From: DATEFF01 sp964586395
Lineage (GTDB): Bacteria > Patescibacteriota > Saccharimonadia > Saccharimonadales > EFPC-124
Assembly (NCBI GenBank): GCA_964586395.1
Contig: CAZPGP010000022.1
Coordinates: 1 to 15,229, forward strand
Direction of reading: 5' to 3'
Length of the DNA: 15,229 nt
The position numbers were made by a program, and so were the translations under genes. How positions within the stretch are numbered: position 1 is the first letter of the stretch; each line of letters starts with the position of its first letter. Of this stretch, positions 1-5,682 are shown piece by piece. Below the pieces are notes generated by a model. The model ran no database searches and was not told the origin of the DNA. It was given only the letters and a program-made list of their open reading frames with translations.

Positions 1-54
1 CTCAACCTGTCCGACCGCCAGGCGCTGCATGCGGCGGTGCAGAAGATAGCTTAG
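1..54 (+). CDS. C-terminal end of an unidentified gene (partial)
   Basis: An open frame enters from the left edge and reads LNLSDRQALHAAVQKIA before a TAG stop at 52-54. Only 17 residues are visible, so no family can be named. The tail is amphipathic and helix-like. The stop codon is directly followed by the stop codon (55-57) of the convergent membrane-protein gene, with no base between them. That end-to-end packing fits a compact genome and supports this frame being real, but with so few residues it remains an inference. Confidence 0.5.
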   Translation, partial: LNLSDRQALHAAVQKIA

Positions 55-498
55 CTATTTTCTGCGACGAACGACAAGTATGTGATTTAGCGCAGATGCC
101 CCCAATGATAGGATGGCGCCAATGCCTACACGCCAGTCCCATGTGGGGAGGTTAAAATTCCACCCTAAGGCGTAAGCTGCACCGAACAATATAACCGTTC
201 CTAGCTGAACGCCGTATGTATCTATGCAGTAGTTGTAGCAGAACTGACGAAATCTCTCCGTAAAGATCCAACCGCCAATCTCATCATGCCTTTTATATTT
301 AAGCGTCGCTGCCGAAAGAAGAACGTATAGAAGTCCGCAGGCGGCAGATATCAAGAACACGACACGAACCATGCTTAAGAGCAGATTGTCTGCACCGATA
401 GGCTGTAGGATTTGAAGGGCCGCTATAGCTGATGCGACAAGCGCAACGACGATGACCAGTCTTGTTTGCTCTGCTGGCGAGAAAGTGTCGTTTCTCAT
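55..498 (-). CDS. Four-helix integral membrane protein of unknown function
   Basis: A 147-residue protein with four hydrophobic segments at about residues 13-31, 39-63, 97-112 and 123-142. The 34-residue loop between helices 2 and 3 is charged and aromatic (KYKRHDE, then WIFTERFRQFCYNYCIDTYG), and the C-terminus is basic (VVRRRK). I do not recognise the family. An in-frame ATG lies 13 codons upstream at 537, but it falls inside the terminator stem of the neighbouring tRNA-Pro. I chose the ATG at 498 because a TATGAT box (505-510, minus strand) ends exactly 6 bases before it, as expected for a leaderless mRNA, and there is no Shine-Dalgarno sequence. The gene is convergent with, and abuts, the partial gene to its left. 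It looks more AT-rich than the genes to its right. Confidence in a real membrane protein is good; the function is unknown. Confidence 0.75.
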   Translation of the reverse strand: MRNDTFSPAEQTRLVIVVALVASAIAALQILQPIGADNLLLSMVRVVFLISAACGLLYVLLSAATLKYKRHDEIGGWIFTERFRQFCYNYCIDTYGVQLGTVILFGAAYALGWNFNLPTWDWRVGIGAILSLGASALNHILVVRRRK

Positions 499-504
499 TT
501 CTAC

Positions 505-510
505 ATCATA
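505..510 (-). promoter_or_regulatory. -10 box for the 55-498 membrane-protein gene
   Basis: TATGAT on the minus strand ends 6 bases before the ATG at 498, so transcription would start at or next to the start codon. The -35 region about 17 bases upstream is weak (TGTTTT). Confidence 0.4.
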
Positions 511-524
511 GTATGAGCTACATA

Positions 525-560
525 GAAAAAACATCATCGCGTATTGGATGATGTTTTTTC
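525..560 (-). terminator. Rho-independent terminator of tRNA-Pro
   Basis: A perfect 13-bp inverted repeat (GAAAAAACATCAT at 525-537, ATGATGTTTTTTC at 548-560) with a 10-base loop. It begins 1 base after the encoded CCA of the minus-strand tRNA-Pro. On the minus strand the 3' arm carries a run of six T, as in an intrinsic terminator. Confidence 0.85.
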
Positions 561-561
561 A

Positions 562-637
562 TGGTCGGGGTGAAAGGACTCAAACCTTCGACCTCTCGGT
601 CCCAAACCGAGCGCGCTATCAACTGCGCCACACCCCG
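562..637 (-). tRNA. tRNA-Pro (anticodon TGG)
   Basis: A 76-base cloverleaf on the minus strand: acceptor CGGGGTG paired with CACCCCG, D-stem GCGC/GCGC, anticodon stem CTCGG/CCGAG around loop TTTGGGA (anticodon TGG), T-arm GAAGG-TTTGAGT-CCTTT (one G-T wobble), and discriminator A followed by an encoded CCA (564-562). It is transcribed alone, with its own promoter at 739-767 and a terminator at 525-560. Confidence 0.95.
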
Positions 638-659
638 GTATTGCCGGTGGCAATACCGG
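635..659 (-). other. Leader hairpin overlapping the 5' end of tRNA-Pro
   Basis: An 11-bp perfect inverted repeat (CCGGTATTGCC at 635-645 and GGCAATACCGG at 649-659) with a 3-base loop. Its 3' arm on the minus-strand transcript includes the first three nucleotides of the tRNA (637-635), so leader pairing and the acceptor stem are mutually exclusive. It may influence 5' maturation. Confidence 0.5.
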
Positions 660-738
660 TTATCTATGCTTGGCCTCGAGTGGAGGGCTATGCCCGAACG
701 AGAGCAAGATAAGCCGATTAATGCCTGGATCAAGTGGA

Positions 739-767
739 ATTATATCCTAAAGTACCTCTGTACACAA
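739..767 (-). promoter_or_regulatory. Sigma70-type promoter of tRNA-Pro
   Basis: On the minus strand, -35 TTGTGT (762-767), a 17-base spacer and a perfect -10 TATAAT (739-744). Predicted transcription start is near 732, giving a leader of about 95 bases before the tRNA. Confidence 0.75.
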
Positions 768-791
768 GTGTTGTGGCTATGAATTTTCGGC

Positions 792-826
792 GCGGGCGAC
801 AGGGGTGGTGACCCGCCGCCGCCCGC
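792..826 (-). terminator. GC-rich hairpin after the 834-1151 gene
   Basis: GCGGGCG (792-798) pairs with CGCCCGC (820-826), with a smaller inner GGT/ACC stem. It starts 7 bases after the stop codon. On the minus strand the 3' side is followed by GCCGAAAATTC, with no true T-run, so it is a plausible but not textbook terminator. Confidence 0.5.
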
Positions 827-833
827 TCCGGAA

Positions 834-1151
834 CTACCGCCGCCGTCGTCTCATGGGCCAGGAGATGACGTTCTGAGCTTCTGCCACGAGACCGGCGGCC
901 TGAAGGCAGCTGATGGCGATCTGGATATCGGCGCCATCAACCGGGTAGCCGGTCGGGTCGAGCACCTCGCCGTCAGGCCTGATGACGACGTAGAGAGTCT
1001 GCTGTATTTCGCGGAAGCGAATCACGTAGAAGCCGTCGTTGGAGCGGTACAGCTCCCAGTTATGGCTTCGGTGAAGCGGCGTTCCCTTCCGCAGCCTGGC
1101 CTCGATGATAGCTCTGCGCTCTCGGGCCTGCTGCGGTGATGGCCTGTCCAT
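834..1151 (-). CDS. Uncharacterised 105-residue protein, tandem paralogue A
   Basis: A soluble, Arg-rich 105-residue protein of a family I do not recognise. It opens with a charged helix (PQQARERRAIIEARLRKG), then an aromatic beta-rich core with landmarks WELYRS (32-37), GFYVIRF, LYVVI, DGEVLD and GYPVDG, followed by a helix ending in AAGL. It finishes with five arginines (MRRRRR). The ATG at 1151 has a strong Shine-Dalgarno (AGGAGG, ending about 6 bases upstream), unlike many genes here that have none. The next gene upstream encodes a paralogue of exactly the same length with the same landmarks in the same order, which argues strongly that both are real. Each is followed by its own GC-rich hairpin. 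A TAGAAT box at 1179-1184 (minus) could be its -10. No transmembrane segment, Cys pair or catalytic motif is visible. Confidence 0.75.
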   Translation of the reverse strand: MDRPSPQQARERRAIIEARLRKGTPLHRSHNWELYRSNDGFYVIRFREIQQTLYVVIRPDGEVLDPTGYPVDGADIQIAISCLQAAGLVAEAQNVISWPMRRRRR

Positions 1152-1221
1152 GTGCCCTCCTGCCGGTTGTGGACATTGATTCTAGCCTATCGTGTGGTGA
1201 TAATTTCACAAAATTTATCGG

Positions 1222-1250
1222 CGGGCGGCAGGGTGTTGCTCTGCCGCCCG
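1222..1250 (-). terminator. Terminator-like hairpin between the two tandem paralogues
   Basis: A perfect 10-bp stem (CGGGCGGCAG at 1222-1231 with CTGCCGCCCG at 1241-1250) and a 9-base loop. It starts 11 bases after the stop of the 1262-1579 gene. On the minus strand it is followed by CGATAAATTTTGTG, which is moderately T-rich. Confidence 0.6.
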
Positions 1251-1261
1251 GTCCAACCGAA

Positions 1262-1579
1262 CTACTCCTGGGGGCTTCGGCCCCAGTTCTTGGTCTTCTC
1301 GGCCAGCTCATGCAGGCCGGCTCCCCGGAGGGCGACCAGGGCGGCCGTGCGATCTCCGCCATCGACCTCGTATCCGACCATGTCGTGTAGCCCGCCGTCA
1401 GACGTGATGGCGAGGTACAGGATGCTGTCTCCGTCGTCGTAGCGGACGATGTAGTAGCCCTTGGCCGACCGGTACAAGTCCCACAGGCCGGTTTGGCTTT
1501 CGATCGGCCTCATGCTGCGCAGGGTGGCCTCGATGCGTGTTCTGCGCGCCTGGGCCTTCTGCGGAGTTAGTCTGCTCAC
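1262..1579 (-). CDS. Uncharacterised 105-residue protein, tandem paralogue B
   Basis: A paralogue of the 834-1151 product: the two align over nearly their full length with one gap, at roughly a third identity by eye. Shared landmarks are TPQKAQARR near the N-terminus, IEATLR, LWDLYRS (32-38), GYYIVRY, ILYLAI, DGGLHD, GYEVDG and a terminal GAGL helix. I chose the GTG at 1577-1579 over the longer TTG start at 1606 for two reasons: AGGAGG lies 3 bases upstream of the GTG, and the start then aligns with the ATG of paralogue A, making both proteins exactly 105 residues. There is no signal peptide or transmembrane segment. The function is unknown; the conserved aromatic and glycine core suggests a small alpha/beta fold. 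The gene lies between its paralogue and a Nudix gene, and the hairpin at 1222-1250 separates it from the paralogue. Confidence 0.75.
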   Translation of the reverse strand: MSRLTPQKAQARRTRIEATLRSMRPIESQTGLWDLYRSAKGYYIVRYDDGDSILYLAITSDGGLHDMVGYEVDGGDRTAALVALRGAGLHELAEKTKNWGRSPQE

Positions 1580-1614
1580 GATCCTCCTGTCTTGGCGCCT
1601 GGACAATAGTTAGA

Positions 1615-2046
1615 CTACAACATCGCGACGGATTCGCAAAATTCTGGTGGGTATTTGACCCCGAGTAGCTTGGCGGCCTTGCGCGGTTCGAACCAGTCGA
1701 AGGCAATGTGCTCATCAGAGATTTTAATGTCACTGCCATCCAAAATCTTGCACAGATAGATGCCGAGGATAAGTCCGACAGAATCATCGCCTACAGGGAT
1801 GCGGATGTTAGATAGGACCATGGCGAGCGGCTTTACGTCTACGATTTCGTCAATGGAGATCTCCTCGGCAATCTCACGCTTGAAGGTATCTTCGATGTTG
1901 TCGCCCTTCTGGACGCGTCCGCCGGGGAGGTCCCAGTAGTCAGCCTTGCCGCCTTTGAGTTTGGCTGGGTTGACTTTGAGTAGTAAGATTTTGCCCTTGC
2001 GGTCGCGGATGAGGGCTTTGATTCCGAGGTGGTAGGATTCTTCCAT
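1615..2046 (-). CDS. Nudix hydrolase family protein
   Basis: A 143-residue single-domain protein. The Nudix box runs from about G43 to I65: G43, D49 in the usual first Glu position, then R57-E58-I59-A60-E61-E62-I63-S64-I65. The metal-binding REUxEE core is intact, but two box positions differ from consensus (Asp for the first Glu, Ser for the Gly after EE). WDLPGGRV just before the box and DWFEPRKA near the C-terminus are also typical. Nudix enzymes hydrolyse nucleoside diphosphates linked to another moiety; the substrate here (damaged dNTP, sugar nucleotide or other) cannot be read from the sequence. The ATG overlaps the stop of the upstream methyltransferase gene by one base (TAATG), so the two are co-transcribed and probably translationally coupled. 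No strong Shine-Dalgarno is needed or seen. Confidence 0.9.
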   Translation of the reverse strand: MEESYHLGIKALIRDRKGKILLLKVNPAKLKGGKADYWDLPGGRVQKGDNIEDTFKREIAEEISIDEIVDVKPLAMVLSNIRIPVGDDSVGLILGIYLCKILDGSDIKISDEHIAFDWFEPRKAAKLLGVKYPPEFCESVAML

Positions 2047-2744
2047 TACTTCACCGCCAGTAGTTCAATGACGTTGTCGGTGTTGTCCGAAAGCTTGGTG
2101 CGCATGAAGTCGACGTAGAGCTGCTCGTCGTATGACTTTACATATGACACGGTGAATCCAGCGGCGGTCACGTAGTCCCGAATTGATTCTTCGGTATGGA
2201 AGTAGCGGCTGTAGCTATAGGTCCCACCGGTTTTTTCGTCGATCGCAGTGTGCGTGGTTAGGTGGGTTTCGGGGTCGTATTGTGCGCCTTCGGCTGTTGC
2301 GTCGGGGCATTTAGTCGAACGGACGACGACGTAGAGCTTGCCGCCAGGTTTGAGGACGCGGCGGAGCTCAAGAAGTGTCGATTCTAGCTTAGACTTTGGC
2401 AGATAGTGCAGCACGAGGCGTGCATATATATAGTCGAAGCTGTCTTCGGGGTAGTCGAGTGGTTCGGAGACGTCCTCGAGTTTGGTTTCGATTTGGCCGT
2501 CCAGTTTCTGTTCGGTGATGTATTTCTCTGCGAACGATAGACCCTTGCCGTCGATGGTGGTTGCGATGATATGGCGTTCCGGGTCACCAGTCGCCATGCG
2601 AATTTCGGCCACGCCGCCGGTGCTGATACCGACGCTGAGGATATTCTTGTCGCTGTTGGTTAGGAGTTCTATGCCGTGATCTTCACTAGTCGATGCTTTG
2701 ATGTCCATGCCGGCATTATAGGGCATTTGGTCTGATGCTTGCAT
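2046..2744 (-). CDS. Class I SAM-dependent methyltransferase
   Basis: A 232-residue protein with a Rossmann-type methyltransferase layout: motif I ILSVGISTGG (35-44, a degenerate G-x-G-x-G), acidic motif II TTID (62-65), DVSEPLDYPEDSFDYIY (91-107) and LRRVLKPGGKLYVVVR (127-142). This is the pattern of the UbiE/Methyltransf_11 type. The C-terminal half carries TYSYSRYFHTEESIRDYVTAAGF, often seen in small-molecule methyltransferases of this class. The substrate is unknown. There are two possible starts: ATG 2744 (TATAAT 9 bases upstream, with a TTGATG -35 16 bases further) and ATG 2708 (M13; another TATAAT 6 bases upstream but no good -35). The first has the better promoter, so I use it, but the conserved domain would be complete from either. 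It leads a two-gene unit with the Nudix gene and is divergent from the PBP gene. Confidence 0.85.
   Translation of the reverse strand: MQASDQMPYNAGMDIKASTSEDHGIELLTNSDKNILSVGISTGGVAEIRMATGDPERHIIATTIDGKGLSFAEKYITEQKLDGQIETKLEDVSEPLDYPEDSFDYIYARLVLHYLPKSKLESTLLELRRVLKPGGKLYVVVRSTKCPDATAEGAQYDPETHLTTHTAIDEKTGGTYSYSRYFHTEESIRDYVTAAGFTVSYVKSYDEQLYVDFMRTKLSDNTDNVIELLAVK
2715..2720 (-). promoter_or_regulatory. Second -10 box for the internal methyltransferase start
   Basis: TATAAT on the minus strand ends 6 bases before the in-frame ATG at 2708. The -35 region is poor (TGCAAG at 17 bases). It could give a shorter leaderless transcript. Confidence 0.3.
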
Positions 2745-2752
2745 GGAAATGG

Positions 2753-2781
2753 TATTATAGTAGCCAGAATGAAATCATCAA
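2753..2781. promoter_or_regulatory. Overlapping divergent promoters for the methyltransferase and PBP genes
   Basis: Minus strand: -35 TTGATG (2776-2781), 16-base spacer, -10 TATAAT (2754-2759), pointing at the ATG at 2744. Plus strand: TATTAT (2753-2758) or TATAGT (2756-2761), 7-10 bases before the PBP ATG at 2769. The two -10 elements share bases, and the minus-strand -35 lies inside the first codons of the PBP gene. No clear plus-strand -35 is seen. Confidence 0.55.
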
Positions 2782-5168
2782 TTCGACGACGCTCACGCAC
2801 CAGTCGGTCACCCCATAAGGGTGGTCGTATCGGCAATATGATAGCAGCTTTCCGCAGGTTACCTCTGTGGAAGAAGGTTTTTGTAATCGCTTGGCCGACG
2901 TTGGTCCTGCTGATATTTATTGCAATTATTACGACTATCTCTTTCGCCGGTGCGCTCGGTAGCAAGGAAGCCTTGATGAACAGGAATAGTACCGGTGTGA
3001 CCCTGTTGGATCGCAACGGGAAAGCGTTCTATAGCTTTAACAACGCCCATAACGACACCTATGTTCAGCTGAAAGATATCGCGCCAATCGCACAGAAGGC
3101 TGTGGTGTCGTCCGAGGACAAGAATTTCTACAGTCACCCTGGATTTTCGATCATCGGTATCGGTAACGCTATCTATCAGAACCTCATCCGCGTGGGCGGT
3201 GGCGGTGGTGGTTCAACGCTTACGCAACAGATGGTCAAGAATGCGCTACTGAGCCAAGAGCGCAGTATTTTCCGCAAGTACCAAGAGCTGGTACTGTCCA
3301 TCGAAGTTGAGCGTCGTTATTCAAAGGACGAGATTCTAGAGATGTATCTGAACTCCGCTTACTTCGGCGAGGGCGCATTTGGCATCGAGGACGCGTCGAA
3401 GGCCTACTTTGGCAAATCTGCCAAGGACCTGGACAATGCCGAGGCCACAATGCTCGTCGGTTTGCTGCCAGCCCCGAGCGCTTACTCACCAATTACCGGC
3501 GACCCTGTTAAGGCCAAGCAACGTCAAAAATACGTCCTCAACCGCATGAAAGAAGACGGCGTGCTGAACGAAGAGCAAGTCACCGCAGCTTACGACAAGC
3601 AGCTGGCATATGCCGACCAGAAGGAAGACGCCGTCCCTGATGCGCCACATTTCGCACTGATGGTGAAGGATTGGCTCGAGGAGAAATACGGTGAAGAGAA
3701 AGTTGCGCGTTCCGGCTACAAGGTGACGACAACGCTTGATATTGATGCTCAGGGTAAGGCCCAGGCTGCCGTGAAGCAGCAAGTCGATCGCCTCAAGAAC
3801 AGCAAGGTTAGCAACGGTAGTGCAGTCGCCGTAGACCCAAGGAACGGTGAGATCCTTGCCCTCGTCGGTAGTGCCGACTGGAACAATGAAGTTAACGGTA
3901 AGGTCAACATGACGACTGCGACTCGCCAGCCGGGTAGCTCGTTCAAGCCGTTGGTGTACGCAACAGGTATTGAAGACCGCAAGATGACTGCGGCGACGAT
4001 CTTTAATGACAAGAAGACCGACTTTGGCGGTGGTTATTCGCCAAATAACTACGACGGTCGCTTCCGCGGCGATGTGACGTTGCGGCGTGCGCTGTCGAAC
4101 TCATTGAACGTCCCGGCCGTCGAGGCCATGCGCCAGGTAGGCATCAGTAGTGTTATCAAGAACGCCAAGGAAGCTGGTCTGACCACACTGAATCAATCTG
4201 CCGAAGACTACGGCCTCCCGCTGGCGCTCGGTAGCGGTCAGGCACGGTTGACCGAGATGACGAACGCTTACGCGACCTTTGGCAATGAAGGCAAGAAGAA
4301 CGACCTGCAAATGGTCCTCAATATCGTCAACAAGAACAAGGAGAAGATCTACGAGAGTAAGCCTGTCGCCGCACAGGTATGGTCGCCTGGTACGGCATTT
4401 ATTATCTCGTCGATTCTGTCGGATAACGCAGCTCGCTCCGAAGTCTTCGGCAATAGTCTCACCGTGTCGGCTAACCGACCGGTCGCGGTTAAGACCGGTA
4501 CAACAGAAGATTACCGCGACGCCTGGACGATTGGCTATACGCCTAGTCTGGCGATCGGTGTTTGGATCGGCAATAACGACAACGCACCTATGAGTTCAGT
4601 CGCTGGCTCAAGCGGTTCTGGCCCAATCTGGCTGAACCTGATGCGTCAACTTCTCGGCAATAAGGCTGTCGAGAAGTTCAACCAACCATCAACGGTGGTT
4701 TCGCGCGATGTCTGTAAGGGCGATGGCGCGTTGGCTCCAAGCAAGGGCGACAATACTTACTCTGAATTCTTCCTGACCGGCACGCTCCCGACCAAGACGT
4801 GCAACGAGCCAAAGCAAGAGCAAAAGCCTGACACAACGCAACCAACCCCGACCCCAACCGAAGATACAACCGCACCTACTGCGCCAACAGGGCTGATGGC
4901 CAACCCGCTCGCAACAAGCGTCTCGCTGAAGTGGACGGCCAGCACTGACGACAAGGCTGTCACCGGATACCGCGTGTACCGTAACGGTACGCTGCTTGCA
5001 ACCGTCACGACCACAACATACAGCGACACGACGATCGAACCGCTGACGACCTACAGCTACACCGTTATGGCGGTTGATGCCGCGGCCAACGTATCGCCGC
5101 AAAGTACAGCTGCGACTGTTACAACCTTGGCCGGAAGCGGTGACACGCCAGGCGGGACGAATCCTTAA
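2769..5168 (+). CDS. Class A penicillin-binding protein (glycosyltransferase plus transpeptidase) with C-terminal FN3 domain
   Basis: A 799-residue bifunctional peptidoglycan synthase that polymerises lipid II into glycan strands and cross-links the stem peptides. A basic cytosolic tail (1-36) precedes one transmembrane helix (about 37-63). The GT51 domain follows, with SSEDKNF (catalytic E116) and GGSTLTQQ (147-154), preceded by an unusual run of six glycines. The transpeptidase domain has SxxK at S390-S391-F392-K393, SxN at S445-L446-N447 and K575-T576-G577. A Thr/Pro linker (about 683-703) leads to a fibronectin type III domain (about 704-786). C649 and C678 lie outside the catalytic core and could form a disulfide. 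I start at ATG 2769: the ATG at 2739 would overlap the divergent gene and its promoter, whereas -10-like boxes sit 7-10 bases upstream of 2769. The peroxiredoxin gene begins 2 bases after the stop. Confidence 0.95.
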   Translation: MKSSIRRRSRTSRSPHKGGRIGNMIAAFRRLPLWKKVFVIAWPTLVLLIFIAIITTISFAGALGSKEALMNRNSTGVTLLDRNGKAFYSFNNAHNDTYVQLKDIAPIAQKAVVSSEDKNFYSHPGFSIIGIGNAIYQNLIRVGGGGGGSTLTQQMVKNALLSQERSIFRKYQELVLSIEVERRYSKDEILEMYLNSAYFGEGAFGIEDASKAYFGKSAKDLDNAEATMLVGLLPAPSAYSPITGDPVKAKQRQKYVLNRMKEDGVLNEEQVTAAYDKQLAYADQKEDAVPDAPHFALMVKDWLEEKYGEEKVARSGYKVTTTLDIDAQGKAQAAVKQQVDRLKNSKVSNGSAVAVDPRNGEILALVGSADWNNEVNGKVNMTTATRQPGSSFKPLVYATGIEDRKMTAATIFNDKKTDFGGGYSPNNYDGRFRGDVTLRRALSNSLNVPAVEAMRQVGISSVIKNAKEAGLTTLNQSAEDYGLPLALGSGQARLTEMTNAYATFGNEGKKNDLQMVLNIVNKNKEKIYESKPVAAQVWSPGTAFIISSILSDNAARSEVFGNSLTVSANRPVAVKTGTTEDYRDAWTIGYTPSLAIGVWIGNNDNAPMSSVAGSSGSGPIWLNLMRQLLGNKAVEKFNQPSTVVSRDVCKGDGALAPSKGDNTYSEFFLTGTLPTKTCNEPKQEQKPDTTQPTPTPTEDTTAPTAPTGLMANPLATSVSLKWTASTDDKAVTGYRVYRNGTLLATVTTTTYSDTTIEPLTTYSYTVMAVDAAANVSPQSTAATVTTLAGSGDTPGGTNP

Positions 5169-5170
5169 GT

Positions 5171-5635
5171 ATGAAACAAGCACCTGACTTTACGCTGCCA
5201 GACCAGAACGGCGTCAGCCGCAGTCTGGGCGATTACGCCGGTAAATGGCTGGTGTTGTACTTCTACCCAGCTGACGACACTCCAGGCTGCACGACTGAAG
5301 CTTGCGCCTTTCGCGATGAGCGCGAAGTGATTGCCGAGCACGGCGCCGAAGTAATTGGAATTAGCAAGGATAGCGTTGCGAGTCACAAGAAATTCGCAGA
5401 GAAGTACAACCTGAACTTTACGGTTTTGAGCGATCCAAAGCACGAGATCATTGAAGCTTACGGTGCATGGGCGCCGAAGAAGATGTTCGGGCGGGAGTAC
5501 CTGGGCACGCTCCGAAGGACATACATTATCGACCCCGCGGGTAACGTCGCACGGGAGTTCCCAAATGTGTCGCCTAAAGGTCACGCGCTCGAGATCATTC
5601 AAGCCCTAGATGAGTTAAAGCAGCAGGCAGTCTAG
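5171..5635 (+). CDS. bcp: Peroxiredoxin, Bcp/PrxQ type (thiol peroxidase)
   Basis: A 154-residue thioredoxin-fold peroxidase that reduces hydrogen peroxide and organic hydroperoxides. APDFTLPDQNG opens the fold; FYPADDTPGCTTEACAFRD holds the peroxidatic Cys40 (TPGCT) and, five residues on, the resolving Cys45 of the atypical two-Cys Bcp class. T37 and P38 precede the active cysteine as in the family, and the Arg pair before TYIIDPAGNV supplies the usual downstream active-site arginine. Length is normal for the family. The ATG is 2 bases after the stop of the PBP gene with no clear Shine-Dalgarno, so it is read from the same transcript, probably by re-initiation. Pairing with a cell-wall enzyme is probably just operon economy, though it would couple envelope synthesis with peroxide defence. 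Confidence 0.95.
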   Translation: MKQAPDFTLPDQNGVSRSLGDYAGKWLVLYFYPADDTPGCTTEACAFRDEREVIAEHGAEVIGISKDSVASHKKFAEKYNLNFTVLSDPKHEIIEAYGAWAPKKMFGREYLGTLRRTYIIDPAGNVAREFPNVSPKGHALEIIQALDELKQQAV

Positions 5636-5665
5636 CTTCGCGAGGTGGTCAGCGCCGGCTATCAG

Positions 5666-5674
5666 TGGTAAAGT
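5666..5674 (+). promoter_or_regulatory. Extended -10 promoter of the asparagine-synthetase fusion gene
   Basis: TG-G-TAAAGT, an extended -10 element, with TAAAGT ending 8 bases before the ATG at 5683. It implies a leader of only a few bases at most. No good -35 is seen, as is common for extended -10 promoters. Confidence 0.5.
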
Positions 5675-5682
5675 ACTGGTAT

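Noticed and set aside
1193..1210. CRP-like motif TGTGGTGATAATTTCACA
   Set aside because: The half-site spacing is 8 instead of 6 and the left half is imperfect. No regulator is known here.
1136..1442. Plus-strand open frames opposite the tandem paralogues
   Set aside because: They are antisense shadows without ribosome sites. The minus-strand frames have Shine-Dalgarno sequences and are paralogous to each other.
4689..5183. Long minus-strand open frame opposite the PBP C-terminus
   Set aside because: Its composition is Arg/Cys/Trp-rich and not protein-like, and it lies wholly opposite the FN3 domain of a clear PBP gene.
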